Positions 34,941 through 42,993 of a DNA stretch of 64,000 nucleotides are shown in pieces. Position numbers and translations under genes: made by a program. The notes under the pieces were generated by a model. That model was not told the origin of the DNA. It did no database searches and was given only the letters and a program-made list of their open reading frames with translations. The DNA comes from Paucibacter_B soli (GTDB taxonomy: Bacteria > Pseudomonadota > Gammaproteobacteria > Burkholderiales > Burkholderiaceae_C), in assembly GCF_037482845.1 (NCBI RefSeq), contig NZ_JBBHJW010000013.1:72998-136997 (forward strand). Direction: 5' to 3'. Position 1 is the stretch's first letter, and every line of letters starts with the position of its first letter.

Positions 34941-36077
34941 TTAGTGCCAACCACCCATTGGACGAAGCCGCAGGCGCAGGTCGCTGCCGATGCGGTCGAC
35001 CGCCTGCCAATCCCAGCTCGGCACGCCGTCCAGGCTTTGCAGCGCGTCCAGCGCGGCGAGATCGCGGCCGGGGCCGATCAGCTTGGGGGCCAGGTAGAGC
35101 AGCAACTCGTCCACCAGGTGCTCGCGCAGCAGCGAGGCATTGAGCTTGTGGCCGGCCTCGACGTGCAGTTCGTTGATGCCACGTTGACCTAGGTACTGCA
35201 GCAGCGCGGGCAGATCGACCTTGCCGCCCGGGCCGGGCAGGGCGACGATTTCGGCGCCGCGCTCGCGCAGGGCACGCACCGCGGCGCCCTGCAGATCGAC
35301 CTGCCCGCAGGCCAGCAGGACCTGGCCGGGTGGCTGCAGGATGCGCGCCTGCGGCGAGGTTTCCAGGCGAGCGTCGACGATCACGCGCAGCGGCTGCAGG
35401 TGAGTGTCGATGCCACGCACGTCCAGCCGCGGGTCATCCTCGCGCACCGTGCCGATGCCGGTGAGGACGGCGCCGGCGCGCTTGCGCCAGCGCTGCCCAT
35501 CGAGCCGCGCCTCGGGCCCGGTGATCCATTGGCTGACGCCGTTGCCGAGCGCGGTGCGACCGTCCAGCGAGGCGGCCATCTTCATGCGCACAAAGGGGCG
35601 CTGGCGCAGCATGCGCGAGAAGAAGCCGATATTGAGCTCGCGCGCCGGCCCGGCCAGCAGGCCATGCTCGATGGCGATGCCGGCGCTCTCCAGCCGCGCC
35701 AGGCCCTGGCCGGCGACCAGGGGGTTGGGGTCGGTGGTGGCCGCCACCACGCGGGCCAGGCCGGCGGCGATCAGGGCGTCGCAGCAGGGCGGGGTGCGGC
35801 CATGGTGCGAGCAGGGCTCCAGGGTCACATAGGCGGTAGCGCCGAATGCGCTGTGGCCGCGCGCCTGCACCTCGCGCAGCGCCATCACCTCGGCATGGGC
35901 CTGGCCCGCTGCCTGGGTATGGCCGACGCCGAGCACCATGCCCTTCGCATCGGTGATGACGCAGCCCACGCGCGGATTCGGTTCGCTCAGGCCGATGGCG
36001 AGTTCGGCAAGCGCCAGGGCATGGGCCATGGCATCGGCATCATTGCCATGGCGATCGGGGAGGCTTGGGTTGGACAT
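34941..36077 (-). CDS. ribD: Bifunctional riboflavin deaminase/reductase RibD
   Basis: A 378-residue enzyme for two early steps of riboflavin synthesis. The N-terminal deaminase has zinc ligands in GQAHAEVMALRE near 58-69 and EPCSHHGRTPPCCDALI near 89-105, and NPRVGCVI near 34. The C-terminal reductase starts near 150 (RPFVRMKMAASLDGRTAL) and includes SQWITGPEARLDGQRWRKRAGAVLTGIGTV split over 180-209 and EAGHKLNASLL. It lies 45 bp before the ribB start. No ribE (riboflavin synthase) is found between them, where it often occurs. Confidence 0.95.
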   Translation of the reverse strand: MSNPSLPDRHGNDADAMAHALALAELAIGLSEPNPRVGCVITDAKGMVLGVGHTQAAGQAHAEVMALREVQARGHSAFGATAYVTLEPCSHHGRTPPCCDALIAAGLARVVAATTDPNPLVAGQGLARLESAGIAIEHGLLAGPARELNIGFFSRMLRQRPFVRMKMAASLDGRTALGNGVSQWITGPEARLDGQRWRKRAGAVLTGIGTVREDDPRLDVRGIDTHLQPLRVIVDARLETSPQARILQPPGQVLLACGQVDLQGAAVRALRERGAEIVALPGPGGKVDLPALLQYLGQRGINELHVEAGHKLNASLLREHLVDELLLYLAPKLIGPGRDLAALDALQSLDGVPSWDWQAVDRIGSDLRLRLRPMGGWH

Positions 36078-36093
36078 GCGCGCAGTCTAGCCC

Positions 36094-37260
36094 TCAGGGC
36101 TGCAGACTGGCGGTGGCGGTGTTGACGAAGCGGCCGTTGGCGGGATCGGCGGGCTGCCCCGCCGGGCAATTGTTGGCAAAACTCACCACCAGGAAATTCT
36201 GCCTGGACAGCGGGCCGTTGACCTTGAGGTAGTCAAGCGGGTGTTCGGCGTTGTCGACCTTGCCGCTGCCGTCGTAGTCGGCGCTGTAGCGGCACACGCG
36301 GTAGTTGCCGGCGCCCAGGGGAATGCCGCTCAAGGTGATGCGGCCGGACCAGGTAGTCAGCACTGCGCTGTTGGGATAGACGATGCAGTAATAGGCCACC
36401 ACGCTTTGGGCGCCCACCACGCCAGGTGCATCGTCAAAGCACTCGTAGGCCGGCGTCAGGTATTTGCCAAGGTCCACGAGCTGCAATTGCACATGCATCG
36501 GCAGGGCTGGGCTGGCCGGGCTCTCGGGATCGGCGGCAACCCCGGTGGAGAAGCGCACATAACCGCTCACGAAGTAGCCGGTGGTGACGATGTTGCAGCC
36601 GGCCAGGTCGTCCTTGGAGATGTCCGCGATCGCCTTGTCCACATTGCACTTGTTGGTGATCATGCCGGTCAGGTTGTTGAACACCCAGACCAGATTGGCG
36701 CCCTGCACCGGTTTGAACACGCTGGTACCGTCGCCCATGTTCTTCGCACCCTTGGGAATCTGCGCGTTGCGCTCAAGCGGCCGCCGTGCCGGGGCGCCTT
36801 CGACGGGCTGCTGGAGGAAAGCCGCCAGGGCGGGATCAACCGGCGCGACCAGGGAATCAAGCTGCAGCGTCAAGGGCTCGCCCGTACGATCGGCCCAGCG
36901 CACCGTCGTGGTGACCGAGGTCACCCCGTACTGCGGCAGCGCGACAACCTTGCGTTCGATGCCAAAGCTGGTGTTGGTGCCGGTGGACTGGGTCTCGTCA
37001 CCGTCCGCGATGTCGGCAAAGGTCCGCACGCCGGATGCGGGGTTGGCGGGCGGGGTCAACTCGGAAAACGCGCGCTGCAATTCGACGTCCTGCTGCGACA
37101 TGCGTATTGCCTCGCCCCGCTGCTTGGCCACATCGGCACTGCGCCTGAAATTGCTCTGCAGCCCGGCCAGCGCGACCATGCCAAACGCCATCACGACCAC
37201 GGCCACCATGGCCTCGATGAGGGTCACGCCGCGCTGAAGATGTGCTGAGGATATGAACAT
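36094..37260 (-). CDS. pilV: PilV-like minor prepilin with a large C-terminal domain
   Basis: Starting MFISSAHLQRG at 37258-37260 (the longer frame is shadow), the product has 388 residues. The site is QRG then VTLIEAMVAVVVMAFGMVALAGLQSNFRR, the usual PilV start. The C-terminal half is about twice normal length and holds several Cys (NKCNV, GCNIV, YECFDD, YYCIVY, RVCRYS, NNCPAG). It would be a minor pilin in a type IVa pilus initiation complex with PilW and PilX. It is 5 bp after pilX. The extra domain may take part in adhesion; this is inference. Confidence 0.82.
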   Translation of the reverse strand: MFISSAHLQRGVTLIEAMVAVVVMAFGMVALAGLQSNFRRSADVAKQRGEAIRMSQQDVELQRAFSELTPPANPASGVRTFADIADGDETQSTGTNTSFGIERKVVALPQYGVTSVTTTVRWADRTGEPLTLQLDSLVAPVDPALAAFLQQPVEGAPARRPLERNAQIPKGAKNMGDGTSVFKPVQGANLVWVFNNLTGMITNKCNVDKAIADISKDDLAGCNIVTTGYFVSGYVRFSTGVAADPESPASPALPMHVQLQLVDLGKYLTPAYECFDDAPGVVGAQSVVAYYCIVYPNSAVLTTWSGRITLSGIPLGAGNYRVCRYSADYDGSGKVDNAEHPLDYLKVNGPLSRQNFLVVSFANNCPAGQPADPANGRFVNTATASLQP

Positions 37261-37265
37261 GATGC

Positions 37266-38546
37266 TCAGTTGAGGCCAGGTATCCAACTGCCCGGTATGC
37301 GCACAAACGCGCCATGCTGCTTGTTCAGAATGGAGATGATTTGCGGGTCGTAGGCCAGGTCGACCAGGCCGGTGGCGCCGAAGCTGCCCTGGGTCACCAG
37401 GGCGCCGATCAGTTGCGAAGGCATGGCGCTGGCGTTGTCCCATTTCACATTGCCGGTGACGTAGATGACGCCATGGATCTGGATCGGACCGGTCACGGTC
37501 AGATTGCCATTCACGATCAACAGCACCGGGGCAGCGGCGCTGCCAAGCACCACGTTGTCAGCCAGCGTCGCGTCCTCGTTGATCCAGATGACATCGGCCG
37601 CCGCGGTGGCCGCAACGCCGGCCGCGGCCAGACAATCGCCATTGCACTGCACCGTCCGCACATTCGGTTGACCCTGGTAGCGGGTCAGCGACATGCCGAA
37701 ATACCTGCGGAACATGGTCGCCGGCTGCAGGTTGGCATCCTGCTTGACGATCGCGTCCTGGGCCGGCGTGCCCGGCACGCTGGTGAGGCGGTCCGAGCTG
37801 CCCAGCAACTGGCCACCGGTCTGCACCACCAGCCCGTTGGTGCTTGGATCGCTGTTGTGCAGGCCCAGATTGGTGCCGAGGTTGACGTCCAGTGCGGCCA
37901 CCAGCGGGCTGGCCGGCGGCATGCGCAAGGCACTCAGAAAACCGAGCCCGACGGTAACCGAGGTTTGCCCTATAGCACTGTCCACCATGGCCTGGTTGAA
38001 CGTGGCGCAATCCGACAACAGGCTGCTACATCCGGTGACGTTGAGCAGCACGATGTTCTTCTGCGATCCCAGGCCGGGAAAGCGCACGCCAAAGCTGGGT
38101 TGCAGCGCGCTGGCATTGGCCGCCGGGCTGGTCGCGGCGCCAGCGGCCGGGCAATCGCAAACCCAGGTGTTCGGACCATTGGCCGTGCAGCCGGCGCGAC
38201 TGAAGTTGGCAACGGGCAGTACGGGCCCATATCCCTGGGTGGGCAGGGCCGTCAGATAGCGCTGCCTGAAGTTGCTGCCCGGCGCGTTGACGGCTTGGCA
38301 GCTGGCATCCACATTCCCGCCATTGAGCATGGCGATCGCCCACTCGATGCCGGACTCGGCCGCTTCGGCGGCCACGCCGGAGCGGAAGTAGTTGCTGGCA
38401 ATGCGCTGCTCGAATACCAGATTGCGATTGGCGTAGGCGGCCATCATGGCGAGCACGAAGAACAGCACCATCACCGTGACGAGCGTGGCCGCGCCTTGCT
38501 GGGCCGCCTTGGCGGACCGGAACCGAGGGCAGGCAAGCGCGTTCAT
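37266..38546 (-). CDS. pilX: PilX-like minor pilin with a large beta-rich C-terminus
   Basis: Starting MNALACPR (38544-38546, ATGA overlap with pilW) the product has 426 residues against roughly 150-200 in model PilX. The N-terminus QQGAATLVTVMVLFFVLAMMAAYANRNLVFEQRIASNYF has no Glu5, and carries the PilX N-domain (SGVAAEAAESGIEWAIAML). Residues 300-415 form repeated short strands (VIWINEDATLADNVVLG, VLLIVNGNLTVTGPIQIHGV) like bactofilin or right-handed helix folds. Several Cys pairs occur. It would start pilus assembly with PilV and PilW. No pilY1 follows. Confidence 0.8.
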   Translation of the reverse strand: MNALACPRFRSAKAAQQGAATLVTVMVLFFVLAMMAAYANRNLVFEQRIASNYFRSGVAAEAAESGIEWAIAMLNGGNVDASCQAVNAPGSNFRQRYLTALPTQGYGPVLPVANFSRAGCTANGPNTWVCDCPAAGAATSPAANASALQPSFGVRFPGLGSQKNIVLLNVTGCSSLLSDCATFNQAMVDSAIGQTSVTVGLGFLSALRMPPASPLVAALDVNLGTNLGLHNSDPSTNGLVVQTGGQLLGSSDRLTSVPGTPAQDAIVKQDANLQPATMFRRYFGMSLTRYQGQPNVRTVQCNGDCLAAAGVAATAAADVIWINEDATLADNVVLGSAAAPVLLIVNGNLTVTGPIQIHGVIYVTGNVKWDNASAMPSQLIGALVTQGSFGATGLVDLAYDPQIISILNKQHGAFVRIPGSWIPGLN

Positions 38547-39256
38547 GGCGTTGGCGGGCATGCGCCGGTCACGATTTCATCGTTGCGCACGCGCGCGCGC
38601 AGGCTCAGGGTTCGCTCGACCTCGGCATCGTGCGTGGCTACACCGCGTATGTTGATCCGCACATCGTGCACCTGCAGTGCCGGCGGGCAATTGGCCAAGC
38701 CGTTGCAGGGCATCAGGCAGTAGTCGGGCAGCGGCACCGCCTGGGTGTTAAGCGTGACCGTGAATTCCCTGACCTCCAGCATGGCCGGATCGGTCAGCGG
38801 CTGGTAGCTGCCACCCAGGCGGTATTCCAGCCGCTTGTTTCTGAGCCGGAAGCCATGCTGCTCGGCGTCGAGCGGCAGCACGGCCGGCGGCGCATGATTC
38901 TGCTTGTCGTCCCAGTAGCTGTAGGCGATCTCGTCGCCGCTCACGGCGGCTGGATCACCGGCGGCCAGAATTTGCATGCCGGTATAGGGGTTGCTGTCGG
39001 GCGAGCTGTTATCGGGCGCCCAGACCGAAGTGCTCGCCTTTGGCCAGGCACCTGCACGCTTGATGTCGCGCAGCATCATGTCGGCGGCGGCACGCAGATC
39101 CTGCTGAACCTGGGTTTCCAGCACCAGCCGCTTGTGGTCACCGATCTGGCTGGTGGCCATCACCACCGCGCCGGCCACCACGATCATGCCGACGGCCAGG
39201 CCCACCATCAGCTCGACGAGCGTCATGCCATGTTGGTGCAGGCGTTCTACTGGCAT
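38543..39256 (-). CDS. pilW: PilW-like minor prepilin
   Basis: A 237-residue prepilin from MPVERLHQHG (39254-39256). The site HG then MTLVELMVGLAVGMIVVAGAVV with Glu5 fits PilW. Later features: MMLRDIKRAGAW near 72-83, FRLRNKRLEYRLGG, and a Cys pair (DYCLMPCNGLANC). It overlaps fimT upstream by 10 bp and pilX downstream by 4 bp. Confidence 0.86.
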   Translation of the reverse strand: MPVERLHQHGMTLVELMVGLAVGMIVVAGAVVMATSQIGDHKRLVLETQVQQDLRAAADMMLRDIKRAGAWPKASTSVWAPDNSSPDSNPYTGMQILAAGDPAAVSGDEIAYSYWDDKQNHAPPAVLPLDAEQHGFRLRNKRLEYRLGGSYQPLTDPAMLEVREFTVTLNTQAVPLPDYCLMPCNGLANCPPALQVHDVRINIRGVATHDAEVERTLSLRARVRNDEIVTGACPPTP

Positions 39257-39813
39257 GGCGAAACCCCCGGCATGGATTGGTCGGGCGTACACATCGAGAT
39301 ACGCCCAAGCGGATTCATGCTGATCTGCAATTGCCCAACCCGACTGCTTTGTACCAACACGGAAAAATTGGGCGGGACTGGCGGCATCTGAGCCCCCACG
39401 AATTTCAGTCTGTCGCCTGCCTGCGGCTTTAGCTCGACCCCCGTCATGCGCGACACCTGCACCGTTTTCGATTCAATCAGCTGTACAAGAGGCCCGCTCA
39501 CGCAGGCCGTTCCGGCAGGCCGCGTGCAAACGCAATCCATCCCTGGCCCTTTTGCCGCCGACAAGGTGTAGCAGCTTTGCTTGAGATCGCGATTGAACCA
39601 AAACTCCAGTTCCATCGAGCGCAGTCCCGCCTCCGAACGCGCATAGGCCAGGTTGGCGCGCAACTCGGCGGCCACCGCCTCGACGCGGTAGCGCGCCAGC
39701 ATGTCGGCCAGATTGGGCCAGGCCACGCCCAGCAACACGCCCAGAATGGCGAGTGCGACCATCACCTCGACGAGGCCCACGCCCTGGTGTTGATGCTGTT
39801 GCCGCTTGCTCAT
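39247..39813 (-). CDS. FimT/GspH-like minor prepilin
   Basis: From MSKRQQHQHQG (39811-39813, ATGA overlap with pilE) the protein has 188 residues. The site is QG then VGLVEVMVALAILGVLLGVAWPNL. The helix ending YRVEAVAAELRANLAYARSEAGLRSMEL is the FimT/GspH pattern; Cys pairs follow (SCYTL, DCVCTR, TACVSG, SMCTPD). FimT-type pilins also take up DNA in some species, which is family knowledge only. It lies in the pilin cluster between pilE and pilW. Confidence 0.84.
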   Translation of the reverse strand: MSKRQQHQHQGVGLVEVMVALAILGVLLGVAWPNLADMLARYRVEAVAAELRANLAYARSEAGLRSMELEFWFNRDLKQSCYTLSAAKGPGMDCVCTRPAGTACVSGPLVQLIESKTVQVSRMTGVELKPQAGDRLKFVGAQMPPVPPNFSVLVQSSRVGQLQISMNPLGRISMCTPDQSMPGVSPCQ

Positions 39814-40280
39814 TTTGGCCAGCATGTATCTGCACTGTCCGAGTTGGCCCCGTTCAGGGCGCCGTACTTGGACGTACCGCCCTTCATCGTGATGGACATG
39901 CTGCTGCAGTCGCTGTCAGCCGTTTGCAGGCCACCGGCACGGGGTGTGGCAACAAGCGTGTAACCCGTTGCCGACGCGTTCTTGATGGCGATGTCGTAAT
40001 GCTTGGCATCGGCATTGGCCGGCAGGCCCATGTCCGCCAAGGAGTCCGCATAGCCTGGCTTGTTGGCGCGCCAGCGCTCCTGGGCCTGCTGTACGGTGGC
40101 CAAGGCCGAAATGGCATCGGCACGCCGGCTCTTGGCAACATATTGCCGATAAGCCGGCAGGGCCACCACGGCCAGTATGGCCAGAATGGCCACGGTGACT
40201 ATCAGTTCAACCAGCGTGAAGCCAGCGGCGCTCCTGGCGAGGCGACGCCGATGTGCGGTGGAAGAGGGTTGTTTGATCAC
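39810..40280 (-). CDS. pilE: PilE-type prepilin (GTG start)
   Basis: The start is GTG at 40278-40280; no ATG is in frame before the pilin site. The 156-residue product has a 20-residue leader rich in Arg/His/Ser ending SAAG, then FTLVELIVTVAILAILAVVALPAYRQYVAKSRRADAISAL, the classic PilE/minor pilin start. The C-terminal Cys pair (DSDCSSM, DTCWPK) is normal. Small size and cluster position suggest a minor pilin of the type IVa system rather than the major subunit. No clear ribosome site is seen before the GTG, so the start is a little uncertain. Confidence 0.85.
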   Translation of the reverse strand: MIKQPSSTAHRRRLARSAAGFTLVELIVTVAILAILAVVALPAYRQYVAKSRRADAISALATVQQAQERWRANKPGYADSLADMGLPANADAKHYDIAIKNASATGYTLVATPRAGGLQTADSDCSSMSITMKGGTSKYGALNGANSDSADTCWPK

Positions 40281-40384
40281 GGTCCGATTATTTGGCGCGG
40301 ATTCGTGACAAGCTGCACGAACGGACGCCGCTCGTCAGCGCGAGTGGACCGCTCGTCCGCGCTCCCCCTTGCTTGAGGGGGGAC
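40281..40384 (-). repeat. Hairpin-rich gap between gspH/fimT and pilE
   Basis: Right after the 40385 stop a C-run/G-run hairpin occurs (about 40365-40384; TCCCCCT and AGGGGGG around a 6-nt loop). GACGAGCGG is repeated twice on the minus strand further on. A CCGTTCGTG at about 40314-40322 on the minus strand matches 8 of 9 bases of the Pseudomonas AlgR core. Nothing else is seen. Confidence 0.4.
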
Positions 40385-40945
40385 TCAGCAGCGCGGCAAG
40401 GCGCCGTGGTCGGAGTCCGGCGAGCAGGACCTGATCCTCCCCATGATGCTGACGATGTGCCGCACCACTGCGCCGTCCTTGGCGCTGATCTCGATCGTGG
40501 CGGCCGAACTGACCGTGCCCTGCTCACCCTTGAAGGTCATGCGACCGACGTTGGAGCGTATCTGGGTAGCGCTGCTGCTGGGCAACCAATGCGCACGGAC
40601 CAGCGCGCCTGCCGTACCGCAGCTGACCTTGCCGGTGTTGTCGCAGGCGCAGTCCGTCGTCTTGCCCATATGCATCCAATAGCAGGAGCCCTCGGCGCCG
40701 TCGGCAAAGCTCAGATGGATGCTGCTGCCGCTGCGCACCGATTCGCTGCGGGCGTACTGCAAATCGACGTAGAGCTCAGAGGCAACGGCATGCAGGCGGC
40801 TGCGTTCGCGCAAATGCCTCAAGGCTTGCAGTGCGGGCAGCGAGAGCAGGCACAGTATGGCGAGGCATATGCAGATCTCCAGCACGGAGACACCGCTGGA
40901 GTTTCGCCACGCGGCTGCGCGTCGCTGCTGTGTTGAGCCGTCCAT
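40385..40945 (-). CDS. FimT/GspH-type pseudopilin
   Basis: A 186-residue prepilin: leader ending RNSSG, then VSVLEICICLAILCLLSLPALQAL with Glu5. The rest follows the GspH pattern (LHAVASELYVDLQYARSESVRSGSSIHLSF near 51-80) and contains Cys pairs (GSCYWM, DCACDN, VSCGTAG). It is the first gene of the second pilin cluster and lies 94 bp after nrdR. Position recalls fimU/fimT at the head of minor pilin operons in other species. Confidence 0.84.
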   Translation of the reverse strand: MDGSTQQRRAAAWRNSSGVSVLEICICLAILCLLSLPALQALRHLRERSRLHAVASELYVDLQYARSESVRSGSSIHLSFADGAEGSCYWMHMGKTTDCACDNTGKVSCGTAGALVRAHWLPSSSATQIRSNVGRMTFKGEQGTVSSAATIEISAKDGAVVRHIVSIMGRIRSCSPDSDHGALPRC

Positions 40946-41039
40946 GAAGCACCTCGCCGTTCAAGCCTTGGCGGTGCTGAAAACTTAGCGCGTGGTATCC
41001 GGTGTTTCATTCACCCCAAAGTGGGAGTGATGGGGGTGG

Positions 41040-41483
41040 TCAGATCTCGCGTATCAGCTGCCGGAACTCGTCCACATCTTCGAAGCTGCGGTAGACCGAG
41101 GCAAAGCGCACATAGGCCACTTTGTCGATGCGCTTGAGCTCGCGCATCACCAACTCGCCCAGCCGGGTGGACGGAATTTCCTTGGCGCCGCTTGCGAGCA
41201 GTTTTTCGTGGATGCGCTCCAGCGCTGCATCGATCTGCTCGATGCTCACCGGGCGTTTGCGCAGCGCCAGCTGCATGGATGCGCGCACCTTGCTCGGATC
41301 GAACTCGGCGCGCGTGCCATCCTTCTTGACCACCGCGGGCATGGCGATTTCCGCCCGTTCGTAGGTGGTGAAGCGCTTCTCGCAGCCCTGGCAGCGGCGC
41401 CGCCGACGCACCACGTCGCCCTCGTCGGACTCCCGGGTTTCGGCAACCTGGGTTTCGTGGTGTCCGCAAAAAGGGCAACGCAT
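41040..41483 (-). CDS. nrdR: Transcriptional repressor NrdR
   Basis: A 147-residue regulator of ribonucleotide reductase genes. The N-terminal zinc ribbon is complete: MRCPFCGHHETQV and RRRRRCQGCEKRFTTYER, four Cys. The ATP-cone covers about 49-139 (PAVVKKDGTRAEFDPSKVRASMQLAL, VMRELKRIDKVAYVRFASVYRSFEDVDEF). It responds to ATP/dATP. It sits 18 bp after glyA, as in many beta-proteobacteria. Confidence 0.97.
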   Translation of the reverse strand: MRCPFCGHHETQVAETRESDEGDVVRRRRRCQGCEKRFTTYERAEIAMPAVVKKDGTRAEFDPSKVRASMQLALRKRPVSIEQIDAALERIHEKLLASGAKEIPSTRLGELVMRELKRIDKVAYVRFASVYRSFEDVDEFRQLIREI

Positions 41484-41501
41484 ATGGGGCGGCGGCTCGG
41501 C

Positions 41502-42749
41502 TCAGCGGTAGACGGGGAAGTCGCGCGTCAGCGCGGCCACCTTGGCGCGCACCGCTTCGAGATTCGCCTCGTCGTGCGGCTTGTCGAGCACATCGGCGAT
41601 CAGGTGCGCGGTCTGGCGTACCTGCTCTTCCTTGAAGCCGCGTGTCGTCATGGCCGGCGTGCCCAGGCGGATGCCGCTGGTGACCATGGGCTTCTGCGGA
41701 TCGTTGGGGATGCCGTTCTTGTTACAGGTCATGTGGGCCTTGCCCAACAGGGCCTCGGCTTCCTTGCCGGTCAGGCCCTTGGGACGCAGGTCCACCAGCA
41801 TCACATGGCTTTCGGTACCGCCCGAGACGATGCGCAGACCGCGCGCTATCAGCGTCTCGGCCAGCACCTTGGCGTTCTTCACCACCTGTTCCTGGTAGGC
41901 CTTGAACTCGGGCGTCAGCGCCTCCTTGAAGGCCACCGCCTTGCCGGCGATCACATGCATCAGCGGGCCGCCCTGGATGCCGGGGAAGATCGCGCTGTTG
42001 ATCTGCTTGGCCACATGCTCCTTCATCAGGATGATGCCGCCGCGCGGGCCGCGCAGGCTCTTGTGGGTGGTGGAGGTCACCACATCGGCATGCGGCACCG
42101 GGTTGGGGTAGACGCCCGCGGCGATCAGGCCGGCGTAATGCGCCATGTCCACCATGAAATAGGCGCCGATTTCCTTGGCCACCTTGGCAAAGCGCTCGAA
42201 ATTGATGCGCAGGCTGAAGGCCGAGGCGCCGGCGATGATGAGCTTGGGCTTGTGCTCGCGCGCCAGACGCTCCATCGCCTCGTAATCGATGTCTTCCTGC
42301 TCGGTCAGGCCGTAGCTGACGACCTTGAACCACTTGCCGCTCATGTTCAGCGGCATGCCGTGGGTCAGGTGGCCGCCTTCGGACAGGCTCATGCCCATGA
42401 TGGTGTCGCCCGGCTGCAGCAGCGCGAAGAACACGCCCTGGTTGGCCTGCGAACCCGAGTTGGGCTGCACATTGGCATGCTCGGCGCCGAACAGCTGCTT
42501 GACGCGGTCGATCGCCAGCTGCTCCACCACATCCACGTATTCGCAACCGCCGTAGTAACGCTTGCCGGGATAGCCCTCGGCGTACTTGTTGGTCAGCTGG
42601 CTGCCCTGCGCCTGCATGACCGCCGGCGAGGTGTAGTTCTCCGAGGCGATCAGCTCGATATGGTCTTCCTGGCGCTGGTTCTCATTCAGCACGGCGGCCC
42701 ACAGGTCGGGGTCTACGTTGGCGAGAGTCGATTGGCTGCGGTCAAACAT
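41502..42749 (-). CDS. glyA: Serine hydroxymethyltransferase GlyA
   Basis: A 415-residue PLP enzyme that converts serine and tetrahydrofolate to glycine and methylene-tetrahydrofolate. Motifs: HIELIASENYTSPAVMQAQGS near 31-51, YPGKRYYGGCEYVDVVEQLA near 59-78, the PLP Lys in VTSTTHKSLRGPRGG near 223-237, and GGTESHVMLVDLR. Its leader holds a ZTP riboswitch on the minus strand, linking expression to the folate/purine state. nrdR follows on the same strand. Confidence 0.97.
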   Translation of the reverse strand: MFDRSQSTLANVDPDLWAAVLNENQRQEDHIELIASENYTSPAVMQAQGSQLTNKYAEGYPGKRYYGGCEYVDVVEQLAIDRVKQLFGAEHANVQPNSGSQANQGVFFALLQPGDTIMGMSLSEGGHLTHGMPLNMSGKWFKVVSYGLTEQEDIDYEAMERLAREHKPKLIIAGASAFSLRINFERFAKVAKEIGAYFMVDMAHYAGLIAAGVYPNPVPHADVVTSTTHKSLRGPRGGIILMKEHVAKQINSAIFPGIQGGPLMHVIAGKAVAFKEALTPEFKAYQEQVVKNAKVLAETLIARGLRIVSGGTESHVMLVDLRPKGLTGKEAEALLGKAHMTCNKNGIPNDPQKPMVTSGIRLGTPAMTTRGFKEEQVRQTAHLIADVLDKPHDEANLEAVRAKVAALTRDFPVYR

Positions 42750-42806
42750 GGTGTTGGGATGCTGGCTGTACGTTGGAGCCCGACGGCCACGTCACGACGC
42801 GGTGCA

Positions 42807-42934
42807 GGCTGCCCAGGCGAACGGCAAAAAAAGCTGACACGAAGCAGAGCCCATGGCAGTTCGCGCTCCCCGGTGGTCAACCACCTCGGGCCGGCATGGC
42901 AATGCATGGCGGCCTTCATCGCCAGTCGCGCGAA
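42807..42934 (-). promoter_or_regulatory. ZTP (pfl) riboswitch in the glyA leader
   Basis: Reading the minus strand, the pfl layout is complete. P1 is TTCGCGC (42934-42928) with GCGCGAA (42866-42860). The conserved GACTGGCG follows the 5' P1 strand. P2 is GGTGG/CCACC with loop TTGA (42885-42872), followed by GGGGAGC. A linker with seven T leads to P3, TGCC/GGCA around the conserved CGCCTGGGCA (42826-42810). GGCG (42923-42920) can pair with CGCC in P3 as the pseudoknot. ZTP riboswitches switch on folate and purine genes, glyA among them, when 10-formyl-THF is low. No terminator follows, so control is probably translational. Confidence 0.85.
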
Positions 42935-42956
42935 GGCTGCAGTGTAGCGGACGATT

Positions 42957-42981
42957 CCCGGCACATTAGGGTTGTGCCGGG
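42957..42981 (-). terminator. Hairpin after the lytic transglycosylase gene
   Basis: CCCGGCAC (42957-42964) and GTGCCGGG (42974-42981) form a perfect 8-bp stem with a 9-nt loop, starting 12 nt after the stop of the leftward gene. No T-run follows. It separates that gene from the glyA leader. The glyA promoter should lie between here and 42934; I cannot fix it. Confidence 0.5.
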
Positions 42982-42993
42982 TGGGGCAGTACG

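Noticed and set aside
33798..36077. An FMN riboswitch before the riboflavin genes
   Set aside because: Gaps before ribD and ribB are 16 and 45 bp, too short, and no consensus segments are present.
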